Shown here piece by piece: positions 41,601 through 54,729 of a DNA stretch of 64,000 bases. The translations under genes were made by a program, and so were the position numbers. Source of the stretch: Ulota crispa. Its lineage: Eukaryota > Streptophyta > Bryopsida > Orthotrichales > Orthotrichaceae. The stretch is taken from the NCBI GenBank assembly GCA_963920765.1, contig OY987244.1, positions 19,758,358 through 19,822,357 of the forward strand. Direction: 5' to 3'. Position 1 is the first letter of the stretch. Each line of letters begins with the position of its first letter. The notes under the pieces are model-generated. The model was given only the letters and a program-made list of their open reading frames with translations. It was not told the origin of the DNA and made no database searches.

Positions 41601-42900
41601 GCTTTGAACATTTTAACAAATCTAAATCACTTTGCACTAGTACAAACAACGACTTTGATGTAATTTAATGATATCAAGTTGCCATACATTCTAAAGAATT
41701 ATATTTTGTTAAGATGCTTATGTGCACTTTGTTGTATTACTTAAATATAAATTTTCTTACCTATTCCATTAAATAAATTCACAAAACAAATCCAACACTA
41801 GAGTATGCTTTTGCTAGTTTTAAATGCAACATCCAAAACTAATACTTTTTTATAAAGCAAGTTGTGTTCAAGGCAAAGAAATCTTTTTTCCCCTATTGTC
41901 ATCAAGATTCTCTCAAACAAACATAAGCGCTTGTCACTTTCTATTGACATGAACAAAATCTAGATACCAGTGCTTGCATTGAGCAATAAATGAATTGACA
42001 AACTAACTGTTGGGCAACAAACAAGCAAATGTTGGCTTAGTCTAAGTGGAATTAGAATCTAGTTGCTCAAGTGAGGGGTAAACTAAACTTGGGTGGATTC
42101 CTCTCGCATGAGCAACTATAAAACATATAGTCACTTCAATTCTTTTATTGGTTGAGTCTTGATCATTTTGCCAATTAATGTCACTCGCCCTCCCCTCCAA
42201 TATATTTGCACCTTATTTGATGTCACCAAGTTTTTTTCTTATATCTCATACACCCAAATGCAAGTTTTGTCTAAACTCAAATTAAGCTTGTTCCCTCAAT
42301 GTAGGCCACACCAAGATAAACCAACGACACGTGCTTCAAGTTTTTATATGTGTCTTAATTATTTGTTTCAAACCAACAATTTTTAATTCTCACAAATTAC
42401 CATCTCCAAATTGCTATCCTTGAATGGTGGAGAGATTATATTTAGTAAAACAATTTATGAAACCTTGAGCAAAGTGATTGTCCCCTTATACTGAAAAATT
42501 ACATTTTATTTATTTATTTCGAATCAGCTGATGTGATCTGTGAGGCACTGGCATCATTGCAGCACTCAGTTGATTTGGGAAATAGGCCATAACTTATCAT
42601 GCTCTTGAAATCTCATAATCTCACACACTGAAGCACTTAAAAGTGCTCAACCGGGCGTCCCCCAACTTAAGGGAATGGTGACTCAGCCAGTGAGAAACAT
42701 GTGGCCCGCAACCAGAAACCAAGCATGTGAACGTGTCAAATCGAATGTAACTTAAGTTAGAGGGAACGAGCGGGACTGGGACAACGGGCTGACATGTCAG
42801 CTACCGGCTCTTTGGATGAGAACTAACTTTTCGAATTTCCTGAACTAGGGCCAGTTACGGGGCTCGGGTATATGAACTGAATACCTAGGCCACAGACGGG
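38668..42900. other. Gene-poor spacer with a small GC-rich island
   Basis: At 38.69-39.03 kb the GC content rises sharply and several ORFs of 60-95 codons open on both strands (for example 38665-38952 minus, 38770-39007 plus). None resembles a known family and no codon pattern favours one, so no gene is called. The rest is AT-rich; one MITE lies at 39691-40000. A run of about 20 T occurs at 39190. Confidence 0.45.
39691..40000. mobile_element. Foldback MITE, family K copy 1
   Basis: About 310 bp. The left end GGGGCCACACAAGC and the right end (inverse of GGCCGGGCCACATAG) continue into pairing arms (AACAGGCGTTTTGAAAC against AACTGGCGTTTCAAAACG). The same ends enclose 52594-53650. Confidence 0.6.
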
Positions 42901-43245
42901 TATATTATGAGTATAAGCAGGGTATGTACTGGTTGTCATTCAGGGCCGGGTCCCGGGGAGAGCCAGCGAGGGAAGGCGCGGGGGTTGCGAGCAGGACGCC
43001 GGCGATGCGCCACCTGCTGCGGAGGCCCTGCGTCGCTGTCGCGTTTTCGATTCTGGAGCCAACCCCCGCCAGATCAATCGCAAACCTTCTGTCTACAAGT
43101 GCCACAAGTTTTCTTCTGCACATCTTTGGCCGATTCTTCATCTCTCTCTGCCGAAGTGAAACCCTTGCTACCGGTATACTGTAGCAAGTTTGTGTTTCGA
43201 GGGTTCAGTGGAGCTTGTTGGTTGAGGTTGTTTCGCGCTTCAGTC

Positions 43246-43841
43246 GTAAGTCCATCACTTCCTCGTTCTCCCTTAAATGGTTTGGTCATTTTGTATTTTA
43301 TTTTGGTAGGTTGTGAAAGAATAATGACTCCGGGGCTGCGATTTGAGTCGCGGTGTGTTGTGGCTATGGCGCCGTTGGTGTTAAGTGCTGCGAGTTTACC
43401 GCAGGAAATGAGTTGAAGAGGGTTCTGGGTGTCGGAGTGTGAGGCGCGTAGGTTCTAAAATAGGTGCGTGAGGGAAATTTGGAAGTCCCCAGTCGCTTTC
43501 CCTGTTTTCTTGGTCAGCGCTACGGTTGCACCCTCTTGCATCGTTCATGGCGCCTTGGCTGTAAGCGGTTACCATCGCACTAACAGGCATTTTTGGGATC
43601 CTGATGTGGGCACGAGTCCATTGCTGTGTATATATTTTTAGTACAGAGTGTATTCATGTTCGGAGGGTAGTGAGCTTTCGTTTTAGAGTTGAGACCGTCT
43701 TTCACGCACATCCATATGAAACATCCGATGTCGACTCAAGGCTACTCGTGTTGGTTTCAAAATAGTGTTTATCGCGACTATTTCGGCGAGTGTTGAAATG
43801 GCCGAGGGACTAACTGTGTCTCTTTCTTTTTTCTCGTGCAG
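43246..43841 (+). other. Possible 5' UTR intron of CRWN
   Basis: A donor GTAAGT at 43246 and an acceptor after a long pyrimidine tract (TCTCTTTCTTTTTTCTCGTGCAG region, ending 43841) lie upstream of the CRWN start. GC-rich DNA from about 42.9 kb suggests that the leader starts near there. Splice-site sequence is the only evidence. Confidence 0.4.
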
Positions 43842-44064
43842 ATACATGCGAAAGACGTCTTGGTTGTTGTGAACAGGGTATTATAGAGAAGTGGGAGCGA
43901 TTTTTTTCCGACTTGCAGTGCTGATATTCAATGCTAAAGCCACCCGGTGTTTCTAGGAGTTCTTAAGCGGAGGCCTTCAGGTCACATAAGGTGGCGAGAG
44001 GAAGCGAAAGATATAGCAAGAGAGGTTTTGAGAAAAAGTTTTATTGTGCTGAAAGGGGCGACAG

Positions 44065-47000
44065 ATGTCAGGGTTGTCACCAATGTACACACCGCAGGGG
44101 AGACGAGGGTCTCCTCAGCAGAGAGGGACGCCTTTACGGGCTCTTGCACGGGATAAGGGAAAAGCTTCACCAACTACCACCACTGTGGGGGCTGTGACGA
44201 CCACCGTGGGTGCCGTGACGACCACCGTAGTGGGCACCGGGGAGGAGACGATGGCACTCATGGATCCTCTATTGACGCTGCCGGACATGAATGGAGCTGG
44301 CGAGGGAGTACACACGGAGAGTGAAGTCTGGAAGCGGTTTCAGACTGAAGGAGCTCTGGACATGCCTTCTCTCGAACGCAAGGACAGGGCTGCGCTACAC
44401 GCTCGCATTGCTGCCTTGGAAGCCGAGGTAAAAAAATCCATCACTCGACAAGAGCTTTTGCCTGTGTTCTGTGCAATTTTTCTGCTTCGTATGTTGCTAC
44501 CTGTGAGTCTCTTCACGGCAATTCAAGGATGCCCTCAGGGATTTAGGCAGAGGGTGCTATTTGTGCCACTTTAGGCGTTGTATCACATGTAGGAGTGTGA
44601 TGTTGGGGAGATGTTTCGAGATGTGAAAGAAACAAGCTAAGTCTGTTGATATTAAACTTTCATCGTCATATATGAAGTTCTTAAGCAATTTTGCAGTGGG
44701 GTTGACAACCATTAGTGATAGATAACTTTATTCCCATTTGAATCCGAGTGGCTTTAGACATTTAGCCAAGTCATGCTTGCACTATTTGCTAATAAGTCGA
44801 ACCAAGCGTATGATAATACACATTGATAACAGTGGTCAGTAGAGGAGGCGGATCGGGACCTTGATGGTTTTATTATCCTCTATCTTAGCCTATTACTTAG
44901 TTTATCTGTACTTGTACATTCGGAAAGTTTTGAAGATGAGAAATCTGTGTAGACTGTCGTTGCTAATTTGCTTACACTGCAAGGTTGTATCTGTGCTCTG
45001 ATTGCTGAAAATACTTTTCATTAGGCTGAAAAATGCATTTTGAGATTCCTGCTGTTCTTTGGTGAACTGTGCAGATTGTAAGTATTATTTCCTGTAGTGA
45101 CTGTTTATTGTCGTGCCTGTGCAGCTGTACGATTACCAATACAACATGGGTTTGCTACTTCTTCAGCGGAAGACATGGACTTCTCAAGTTGATGAACTGA
45201 AGGTTACGGTAGTGGACGCACAAGAAACTCTTCAACGGGAGAAGGCGGCACATCTGTTGGAGCTTTCAGAAGTCATGAGACGTGAGGAAGTTACGAGAAA
45301 GGCCTTGGACACTGAGAAACAATGTGTGGCAGATGTAAGTGCTTGCTGCCCTTGTCAGGTCGAAGACCGCCTGCATATATTTAGCACTGACTGCCGTTTG
45401 AAGACTTTACCCTCTGTTGCTAACTTCAGCCATCTTGATCAAGTCTCGTTTGTGTTTATATTCACATGAGATGTATTTGAACGTGCTGCATTTCTATATG
45501 CCCGAGCCAAACAATCGCAGGGTGATTTCTTTTTACTTGGTGTATGTTTGTGATGATAGTAACATTTGTTGTTTTTACTTCTGCGCACAGTTGGAGAAGG
45601 CGCTAAAAGAAACTCAGGATGAGGAATCTGAGGTTCGATTAGCAGCAGATAAGCAGCTAGCTCAGGCTCGAGAGTTGGTGGCTAGTATTGAAGAGAGGTC
45701 TGTTCAGGCCGATCTCAAACTCGCACAAGTGCAAGTTGTGCGTGCTGATTCAAATCGTAAGCTTCAAGAGTCTGAGCACCGTCTCCAGGAAGTGGAAGCT
45801 CGAGAAATGGCCCTACGTCGTGAGCGCCATAATTTAATGGCAGAGTAAGTCACCTACACTCTTTCATCCCTTTCTTTTATGGTGTTCTTAGCTGGTTAAC
45901 TGGCCTTATATTATCTTGTAGTTTCAAGATCTTATTTTATATTGACCAACGCATCCAATGCTCTTCACTGATTCTTGTGGTATAAAGTATAACCACCTCT
46001 TAATTTTATTCTTCACGGTATGATGAATCAACTGAGTTATCTTTAAATCACAAATTCTTGGTTCTTTAGGTACTACAAGCATTGTTTCACCGGACAATAG
46101 TTGCCTTTGTTGTTACTTTCAGCTCCTGGCACTGTTTTTTGGCATTTGGTGGTCCCTGATTGTATGTGCATCTTGTTGTCAAACCAGCGTGGATGCTCGG
46201 AAGGAGCAAGTGGAGGCAGAAGAGGCTAGCTTGAGGGAGTGGGAGAAACGTTTAGAGGAGGGTCGTGTGCGGTTGCATGATGGTGAGCGACTTCTCAATG
46301 AGCGTGAAGAGGCCTTGAAGATGCGGGACGAGTCTTTGCAGCACACCAGCCGGGAGTTGACTGAAACTCGTTCATTCCTTGAAAAGGAACGAACTTTGAT
46401 TCAGCAATCTGATGTCGATCTCAATGTTCGTGTAGTTTCTCTTTCGGAGAAAGAAACGGTACGTATAACCTTGTTGTTATTCACACTTCCCTTTGCCATC
46501 GGTTTTCTCAAGGTTTCTGCGATTTGTGTCGTCGGGAGATTTTGGTTGCTACAACACCGATACTCGAAGATGTCTTTGCTCACGTTAGGTTTGGTGAACG
46601 CAGATGCTGACTGAGCGGCATTTGGAGGTATTGCGAAGAGAGCAAGATTTGGTCCTGTTTGAGGAAAGGATTGCAGACAAAACTCGGGTATGTTTGTATA
46701 ATCTAAGATGACTTCGCTGTTCTGAGCCAGCCATGTTGTTATTTCGTGATCCGTTGTGGAGATCAAAAATATCGGAATTTGCTAAATGAAGTTTCCTACT
46801 GGTGTATTTTTTGATGTCTAAGAGGTGTTCTGTTCAGGAATTTGAGAGGCGAGAGCATCAAGTGAAGGAGACAGAAGAGTATGTCATTCAGGAGAGGGCT
46901 CGCCTAAATGGCTTCGAATTTGATTTAAAAATTCGGGAGGAGTCCTTGGAGGAACAGAAGATTGAACTTGTGAGTTTTTCACTTCTTTGATCGCAAGACT

Positions 47001-50000
47001 TGGCTTGCTACCCTTTCTAAATCTCACTCTTCCTTTTAAGTGGAAACTTTTGCTTTATGAAAAGGTCTAGTGGAGAGGAGTTTCATTTAACTTGAAACCA
47101 ACGCACTTTCCACCCAAGAATTTCGGTTTCCTCCTGTTGTCTTGAGAAATTTGCGCAGTTCCCTCTAGGATGTTTTACATTCGACTAGGAAACCGGATTG
47201 ATTCCGGTGATGTTTTGGTTTTCCTCAGGCTGCAATGGAGAGAATTCTCAAGAGCCATACCTCAGATGTGGATTCAAAGAAAGAGGAGCTGTTGGCAGCG
47301 GAGGGGGAGCTGCGCTTAGTGCGCAAGGCGCTTGCTCTAGAAAGGGAGGAAATTGAGTCCCTGAAACTGGCCGTCGAAGCTCGAGAGGCTAGGTTGCGCC
47401 ACCTGGAGGCAGCAATTTCGGCAAGGAAGGAAGAATTTGAAATCCGAGTGCAGGAAGTTGTGGATCGGGAAGCATTGCTGGAACGCCGTTTAGAAGAGGT
47501 GAACAACTTGGAGCTGAGCGTCCGTGTTGAGGAAAAGAAGTATGAAAACGAGCATTACCGCATTATAGAGCTGAAGGAGGAGATTCGCAAGGCCAAGGAG
47601 GAACTGGAAGAGAATAAACTGAGGCTGGAACACCAGAAGCAGCAGATTGTGGAGGAGCGTGAGCACTTGCGGCGGGAGTGTGAGCTTGAGCGAAACGAGA
47701 TTGAGGAAGAACGGGAGAAGGTCCGGAAAGACTGGGAAGTGGAGCGTGAGCAATGGGAACAGCAGAGGCTGTTGGTTCAAAAGGACGTGGAGTACAAGAA
47801 GGAGCAGCTGGAGTTTGAGAAGAAGCGTCTTCGCGAAGAGTTGAGGAATGAACGGGAGAAACAGAGCGCAGAGTTAGGAAGCCTGCACTCGCACCTCCAC
47901 AGCGAGCTGGATGCCCTCCGTGCGAGACTCAAAGCTGAAGTGGATCTGGAGCGCGATGATCTGCGCAAGGAGATTGAAACCGACCAGAGGCGGGTCTCGG
48001 AGCTTCGGGAGGATTCCCGTAGGATGGCTGAGCTTGAAAGAGAGCAGGTTGCTGAAGAGCGCAGCCGGGTTAGGAAGGAGTTGGAGCTGGAGCGGCAGCA
48101 GCTGGCCGGAGAGAGTGAGCGCGCACTCGCAGCCATTGGTCGTGAGAGGCAGAAGATTGAAGACGAGCAGGAGAAGCTCAGGGCTCTTGAAATGGAGAGG
48201 GGAGAGCTGGTCAGAATCCAATTCCAGTTGAAGCAAGAGATTGACGAGATCAGGGCCAGGAAACAGTTCGTGGACGAAGAGGCTCAGGAGTTGAAACGAC
48301 AGAAGGACCGATTTGAGCGTGAGTGGGAGCTCCTGGATGAGAAGCGGGAGGCCACAAAGAAGGAACGAGAGAGGTTTGAGGAAGAGTCGAAGCGGATGGC
48401 AGAGTGGATGCACGACGAAGAGGAACGGCTGAAAGAAACCAGGCGAGAGGCCCAAGAACAATCTCGACGAGCCACCGAGGAGCTCCAGAAGGATCGAGAG
48501 TCATGGATGTCACGCCTAGAGACCGAGCGAAATCAGCTTTACTCACAGCTTGACTCTGAGCGCCAGGAGTTGGTTCTCAACCTTGAGCGTCAACGAGCTG
48601 ATCTTGACCGTCGCCTTCAGCAAGAACGCGATGCTTTCGTGAAACTCTTCGAGGAGAAGGAGGCTCAACTGAGGGCAGAGGTAGAGCAGGAGAAGGAGGA
48701 TTTAAAACTCAACCGTGGCTCCGTCGTAGCGGAACTGGAGCTGTTGCGATCCGAGCGGGGCAAGCTCGAAAAGGAGCGTCAAGAGCTTTTGAAACAGCGA
48801 ATAGACGCAGAAAAGGAGTGGAGTGAGATTAAAAAGGATATTGAGCAGCTCCAGGTCCAGGGTGAGAAACTTCGGGAGCAACGCCAGAGCCTGCACATTG
48901 AGCGCCAGAACACGCTCCGTGAGACTGAGCGGTTGCAAATACTGCGGGAGCAGATTAAGGGCTCTGAAGGGTCTATGAGTTTGCAGGTTTCAGAACTGCC
49001 GATGCGCATTGAAGAAGAAGTGGTATCGCCCCATCACCAGGGACTCCTTGCTCGGACTGAGACGCAACGGACAACGACGGGTTTGCCTCCTGCACCCACG
49101 ACTTTCAGAGCCTCAAGCTCGCATATACCCCCGCGAAGGATGATTGCCAGGTCGCCGAGTAGACTGGCATGGTTGCAACGATGTGCAAGCCGCGCCTCTC
49201 AGTTGTTGGGATCCCCTGTTAGGCTCTTAACTGGTCAAGAGCCTATTGAGGAGGAGGATGAGGAGCAGGAGGCGGAGCCTGAGCAGGATGTGAATGCTCC
49301 GAGCTCCAGCTTCAACCAGTCGCAGTTCGGTCAGGTGGTTGGCACTACAGAGGATGGTCCCAAATATAGACGGACAAAGTCCATAAAAAGGGTTGTGGAG
49401 GAGGGAAACGCTTTCTTAGGGCGACAAGGAGACGAAATGGAAATCTCGGAGTCCAACAGAAACCTCTCGAATGTTGATATCTTCTCTACTCCTCCTGCTG
49501 CCAGTGCTGATGCTCGGAGAAAGAAGAGAGGTAGAGGAACTCTGGAGGATGATGAGACTATATTGCCGGAGGCAGAGCTGCATGGCAGCACACAGCGCAA
49601 GAAGAGGATCAAGGATATTCTGGTCGAGAATGAGACTAATGGAGACTCTCCTGCTGACACCCCTCATGGCCGTGCTTTAACACCTGCCGCCAAGCGCTAC
49701 AACTTTAGGCCCACTACTATGTAAGTGTTCTCCTTGATTTTATATGAGGGCATCAATCAGGTTTTTCAAAATGTGTAATTTGTTTCAAGAAGCTGTTTGC
49801 TTCTCTGTAACATAGAGGGCAGCAACATTACTCTGATTGTGTGGTCTGCACTTCAATTCTGGAACCTACTCAATTGTGAGCATTTCTGCTGCTGCTGCTG
49901 CAGTGTTAGCATGATGGCTGCTTCTGAGAATGACTCACCCCGACACCACTCGACAAGCAAGAGGGCAGCTTCTGCAACCAGCCAGCCAGTGGCTATTGAT

Positions 50001-50938
50001 GAGTTGCCTGAAGTTTCATCACAACCTATCAAAGTAAGTTGATTGTATCCCGATTTGATTGTTATTAAGTGATTTGTGCATATCAGGGGAGAGGGTGTCC
50101 TTTCCTCACCGATGCTTTGTAAACCTTTTTTTTGTCTTGTTTATCTCATCTGGCACTTGTACCAACTGTCATGTGAACATTTCAATAGCTTAGCTTTGGA
50201 TGTATTGGAACTGACGAGTCATTTACTCTGTTGAGCAGTATTCTACTTGTGACTGACGGTGATCTGTACTATTTCTTAGTTTATAAGAGAAAATTTTGGG
50301 CTGGCCCGTTTCGTTATCGTTGCTGACGTTTATTTTGTTTATAATCTATAAACCAGGAAGTGGAGGCTGAAGAGCATGGAGCCCCGGTTGCGGAGGAGGC
50401 AGCGGATGCACAGGAAAAGGAAGGCGCAGTAGCGGAGGCAACCCAAGTAACGGAGGCAACAAATGTTATGGTTAGCAATGTTGTTCAAACAGTGACGCAG
50501 ACAACGACAGTGGTAACCGAAATTGTAAGAGAGGGAGCAGTATTTGATCTCAATGTACGAGGGGAAGCGCAAGAAGCCTCGGAAACATTGCTTGAACGTG
50601 AAAATATTCCCGTGCCAGAACAAGAAAGGGGCGATCCAGATGTTCCAGTGGATATGGAGGGTGTGCAACGCGAATATGTCAATTTCCGAGAGGAAGTAGC
50701 TGAAGCATTGCCAGCCTCTGATGACGAGGAGGGTGCCGAAGATGAGGAGGGCGATGAAGAAGGCGACGCTGACGATGGTGAACCAGTGTCTGACGAGGAA
50801 AGCGAGGGCGAGGACGAAGAGGCCGAGGAAGGCGCAGGTGAGGTTGAGGACGAGGACAACACGAGAGACGATGACGACGCTGATGATGACACCTCGCCAA
50901 CGATGCGAGCCAAGATTTGGGACTTCTTAACTACATAA
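44065..50938 (+). CDS. CRWN: CROWDED NUCLEI / NMCP1-type nuclear lamina protein
   Basis: Nine coding exons (44065-44427, 45125-45334, 45591-45844, 46188-46458, 46604-46687, 46838-46969, 47229-49720, 49904-50033, 50357-50938) join in frame to 1,505 aa, longer than Arabidopsis CRWN1 (about 1,130). CRWN proteins line the inner nuclear envelope of plants and set nuclear size, shape and chromatin arrangement. The N-terminal MYTPQ matches the family's MFTPQ, so Met7 may be the true start. The hallmark LYDYQYNMGLLLLQRKTWTS opens a coiled coil running from about residue 105 to 1010. The tail holds RRTKSIKRVVEEGNAFLG (about 1152-1170), basic nuclear-signal-like ARRKKRGRG (about 1200) and QRKKRIKD, then RYNFRPTT, a strongly acidic stretch (about 1433-1494) and the C-terminal WDFLTT, which mark the NMCP1 rather than NMCP2/CRWN4 type. 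The extra length is spread through coil and tail. Confidence 0.95.
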
Positions 50939-51971
50939 GTTATGTCGGGTAAAGGATATGTAGAATTTCACACGGTTTCACAGACATTTTAGGGTTTAGA
51001 GTTTCAAATGCATGCAGGCTAGATCTTTAGTTCTGATCACTAAACCATAATGTCTTAGTGGGGAAGAGCTGGCTGTTTTCAACGCAGTTCCATTTTTGCT
51101 TGTTGCTTTTGCTTTACACATGTACATACATGGTAGCATCACAACAACGTTTTTCTTCCATCCGGCCTTTTCGGACAGGCTCTCTAGATGTAGAAACCGA
51201 GCACCGGAGTACTGGCCAGTAGTGTCAATTCCAGCACGTCAAATTTGTTTTGGTTTGGTTTGGAGCTGGAAGTCTGGAAAAGCATTTGGTTACGTTCAGA
51301 GGGTTCCTCGTAGGAAACATTCTGTGAACAGACCTTCAGACTGTTTTCACCTCCACACGATGTATAATGTCACACTTTTTTCGTTCGCTTGCAGTTCGTC
51401 ACTGCTCGGCAATACGCCTTGTACTGTTCACTTCCAGGTTTGCTGCTTGGAATCATCTCCAGAATTTCGGCTTTTTCATGAAACAGTCAACTCACAGCCC
51501 ACCACCGTGTAGACACTTGTACAGTACCAGCTGCAGGTGGTAGCAGATCGGTAACAAACGACTACTGTACACTACACATGCCGTATGTTTATTGGAGGCA
51601 GCTCCTGAGGTGCATCTCGAGTCTTACTGACCATCTTCGATTGTGAAAATATCTGATGCAAGGCATCCTTGTTGTCAATGGCGGTGAATGGTTTGAGGAC
51701 GGAACGGGTGACATCTTTTCTTTTAATTTCCTGTTAGTGTGGTGTGTACCTTAAATTGAGGGAAGGTTTTTTTTATACCCCGGAGTAGTAAGATTGGGCA
51801 TACGAAGCGCTCGGTTTACTGCACCGCATACGTCGATGCGGGGCCAGAATGGAAAACCCTTGATCTGTAGAACCTCGGAGGATAGAACTGAACTACGCCA
51901 AAATATCGGTAAGTTATTACTTTTACTTTTGTTTATGAAAAGGTGGGCTTCTCTACCTTGGTCCCATATCC
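50939..51971. other. CRWN 3' region
   Basis: Presumed 3' UTR and downstream DNA of CRWN. ORFs at 51096-51512 and 51751-52065 have no family and no splice evidence. Nothing else was identified. Confidence 0.5.
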
Positions 51972-52053
51972 ACTGCCCGTGGTGAATTGACTCCCTCATT
52001 GCCCCTGGGAATCTGTCCATTGCACATCCATGTTTCGAGGACAAGGTGGAAAA

Positions 52054-52320
52054 CATAGCGTTCAATAGCGCTACCAGGCAGCGCCTCCCTCTGAATGAAA
52101 TGGTGTGGAATATTCCACACCTATCTTTAGCTATGGGGACACTTGGCTGAATTTGTCAAAGAGTTTATGAAAAAAAGACTTAGTTTAGTGCACATACGTC
52201 AATGTGGGGGCCAACCATGTCAGAAAAAGTTTATATATATATTTTTTGTCAAAATGAAGTTCGTGGATGATACCTGAAGAGAGGAAAAAGCAGCCTCTCT
52301 TCAGGCTACTAAATGTTATG
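52054..52320. mobile_element. MITE family C, copy 1
   Basis: Inverted ends CATAGCGTTCAATAGC and GCTACTAAATGTTATG bound 267 bp. It interrupts the left arm of the foldback element at 51972-54008; the right arm lacks it. Contains the palindrome GTGTGGAATATTCCACAC. Copy 2 is inverted at 56047-56304. Confidence 0.75.
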
Positions 52321-52593
52321 AAGCTTTGGAATTTTTAGTCAAGGGTAAATGAAAAAATTTGCCCCTATTTCCGTAGTGTTCACTTATATCCTCCTTTTGA
52401 AATTCTAGTCAAAATTGAGGTCTTTGAATTCAAATACGAAGTTGGAATTTTCAAATTCAATCTCTTGATGGTAAATTTCCAAACTCTCAATTTCTTTGAA
52501 ATAAAGCTTTTTCTCACCTTGGCTCCTCAAACTTGTGAAGTAATAGACCGAGGACCCCATTCACCTGTGAAAAGGCCAAGGTGAACTGATGCT

Positions 52594-53650
52594 AGGGCCA
52601 CACAAGTTTCAAAATCGACTGTTTGAATACGCGGTTTTCAAAACTATCCGTTTCAGCAACTGGTTTGAAAATTTTGGGCCACACTGAACTTTTTTTTTTT
52701 TCAACAGCCTTCCAGCTAAGCTTCTAGTTCACACTAGTTGTTTTAACCCCTAAATGCCCAAGGCCTATCTGAGCTTCTTGGAATTTTCGTGATGCTAGAC
52801 AATCAACCTTTTTCATGAATTTCATCAAGCTTTTTTTCAATTATAACTATACAGATTTAAACTAACATGTTATAGATTATATGGGAAAAGAAAACACAAC
52901 AATATCATTTAGAGTTTGGAAGATTATAATATTTGAACATGATGGTGTTAAAATTGCAAAAGTGACTTGAAGTCTTCTAATCCTCACTTCACATGTCAAA
53001 TCTAAAGAGTTGGTCACCAATAAAATATGAGGTTTAAGGTCATCACATGCCTAACTTTAATCAAATTACAGCTTTATAAATCTACTCCAGTTTTTTTTTT
53101 TAATGGATTTCTAATCTGGAGTTTCTCCAAGCTCTTGTGTATATGAGGCTCATTTCCAAAAAATTTCAACACTAGAAAACTCAAGATTGCAGTGGACACC
53201 CTAGCTTTGTACAAAATCTTGAGTAGAAAAATCATTAATTTTCATTTTCAAAATCAGACTTTTGATGTTGGAAGCAAACTTCAAAACAAACTTATATTGA
53301 AAAAAAATCTGAAAATAGTGATTTGATAAAGTTTTATTCATCTTCAAAGTTTTGTAAAGACCCGAATATGGTTGCTTGGGCATTTAGGGGTTAAATTAGA
53401 ACCATGCAGCTCTCTAGCTGAATTTCGGCCAGATTCCAGTTCATATTAGTTTTTTTTTTTTTAAAGTCTCACATGGATACGTTCCTTGAAAAGACACCTT
53501 CTCTTGAAACCGCCGATTTTAGGAGCTGTGAAACCGGTGTTTCTAGCCAGAGCTTAAAAATGATAAAGCTGCCTAAATAGTGACAAATATGCATGTTTGA
53601 CTTCAAATGTGGGTTGAAAATGCCGATTTTGGAGCCTATGTGACCCGGCC
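52594..53650. mobile_element. Family K copy 2, containing a TTAA-B element
   Basis: Ends AGGGCCACACAAG and TATGTGACCCGGCC match the family K copy at 39691-40000. The centre is occupied by the TTAA-B copy at 52743-53394. It sits at the middle of the long-arm foldback element, so it may be either an insertion or the natural core of that element. Confidence 0.55.
52743..53394. mobile_element. TTAA-B element, copy 1
   Basis: A 652-bp element starts TTAACCCCTAAATGCCCAAG and ends with the inverse, TTGGGCATTTAGGGGTTAA. Its interior (for example GGAAATGAGCCTC, and TTTAACACC near ATTATAATC, on one strand or the other) matches 60610-61262 and both halves of 55549-57295. No transposase ORF. Confidence 0.85.
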
Positions 53651-54123
53651 TTGATCCTCACATTGCCATTTTCTTGGATGAATGGGATTGGGAGCTCAAT
53701 CAATTGCTTTACAAGTTTGTGGAGCCAAGGTGAAAAAACTCCTCTTTTTCACATTTCAAACTTTTTGAGAATTTTGAAATTTCAACTCCATACTTGGAAT
53801 TAGAGACCCTAATTTAGAGTAGAATCCCAAGAATTCCACTGAAGGATATAAATGACACTACAAAAATAGGGGCACATTATTACTTTTATCCTTTTCTAAA
53901 AAGTACAGAACTTTTCCACCTTACCCAAAAACATGGATGTGCATTGGACAGAGTCGTGAGACCTCGTTCATCCAGCCAGGGGCAATGAGGGGAATTCACC
54001 CTGGGCAGCAAGAAGAGGGTGACGCTCCAGACTTTCGTTGCTCGTCTCTTTGACTATGTGCTTTAAAGTACTGCATAATTGTTATGTGGTCAATCATTTC
54101 GTTCACTTTCATAGCATTGTTTG

Positions 54124-54210
54124 ACTTGTAGGACCTTCTTTTACTTTTCATTTTCATTTTACTTTTACTTTTCCTTTTTCATTTTACTTTTACTTTTCAT
54201 TTTCATGTTT
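54124..54210. repeat. Pyrimidine-rich simple repeat
   Basis: Irregular tandem TTTTACTTTTCATTTTC-type units, nearly all pyrimidine plus A on the plus strand. No function is inferred. Confidence 0.8.
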
Positions 54211-54332
54211 ACCTTTTTTTCTGAGCTTTGAAGCATCTTTAGAAAGCCCTCTGACCTCTGTAATAGGTCGTCAAGTCATAACTGTGACTTCTACTGGCAT
54301 GGTTACAAATCAGATCCCCTTGTAGGCTTGTA

Positions 54333-54727
54333 AGGTATGTGCATCCATAAGCGTGAAAATAAGGGTTTTGGAGTAGGTAAAACAATTGGCTAACTTTGAA
54401 AATAATACTGTAAATTAGGAAGTGGAAACCAAAAATAATGGCATTAATTTCAAGGTTCCAACTACAAGCATTTGTTCACAAAGATTTTTCAAAGTCCAAA
54501 ATCATTGAAATTGTAAGAACCATGTGTAAGAGATGCTAATTACAAGGCTTGTTGGTTCTTAAATAGTGAGATGAGTACTTAAGACCTCATGCTAATCACT
54601 CACAACCATCACTTCATCACCCATAACCATCACTCAGTCACCCACAACCATTTGTTTTTTTATTGATTAGCCCTACCACTGTCAAGTGACGCGCATGGGG
54701 ACACAACACTTATGGATGCTGCTACCT
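54333..54727. mobile_element. TA-flanked MITE, family E copy 2 (inverted)
   Basis: Ends AGGTATGTGCATCCATAAGC and TTATGGATGCTGCTACCT are flanked by TA. The interior matches the reverse strand of 27093-27488, including the CACCCAYAACCATCACT subrepeats. Confidence 0.75.
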
Positions 54728-54729
54728 TA

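Larger units (their letters stand above)
51972..54008. mobile_element. Long-arm foldback element, host of nested insertions
   Basis: The left arm (51972-52593, interrupted at 52054-52320) pairs with the right arm (53651-54008). Examples are CTCATTGCCCCTGG against CCAGGGGCAATGAG, TGCACATCCATGTTT against AACATGGATGTGCA, and TTTGCCCCTATT against its inverse. Outer ends share CTGCCC..GGTGAATT. Insertions of families C, K and TTAA-B raise it to 2.0 kb; the pairing arms themselves total about 0.7 kb. Confidence 0.6.

Noticed and set aside
47777-48546. Minus-strand ORFs of up to 195 codons
   Set aside because: Antisense shadows of the CRWN coiled-coil exon, caused by its Glu/Arg/Leu-rich codons.
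50485-50913. Minus-strand Ser/Pro-rich ORF
   Set aside because: Antisense of the acidic CRWN tail; GAN codons read as serine-type codons in reverse.
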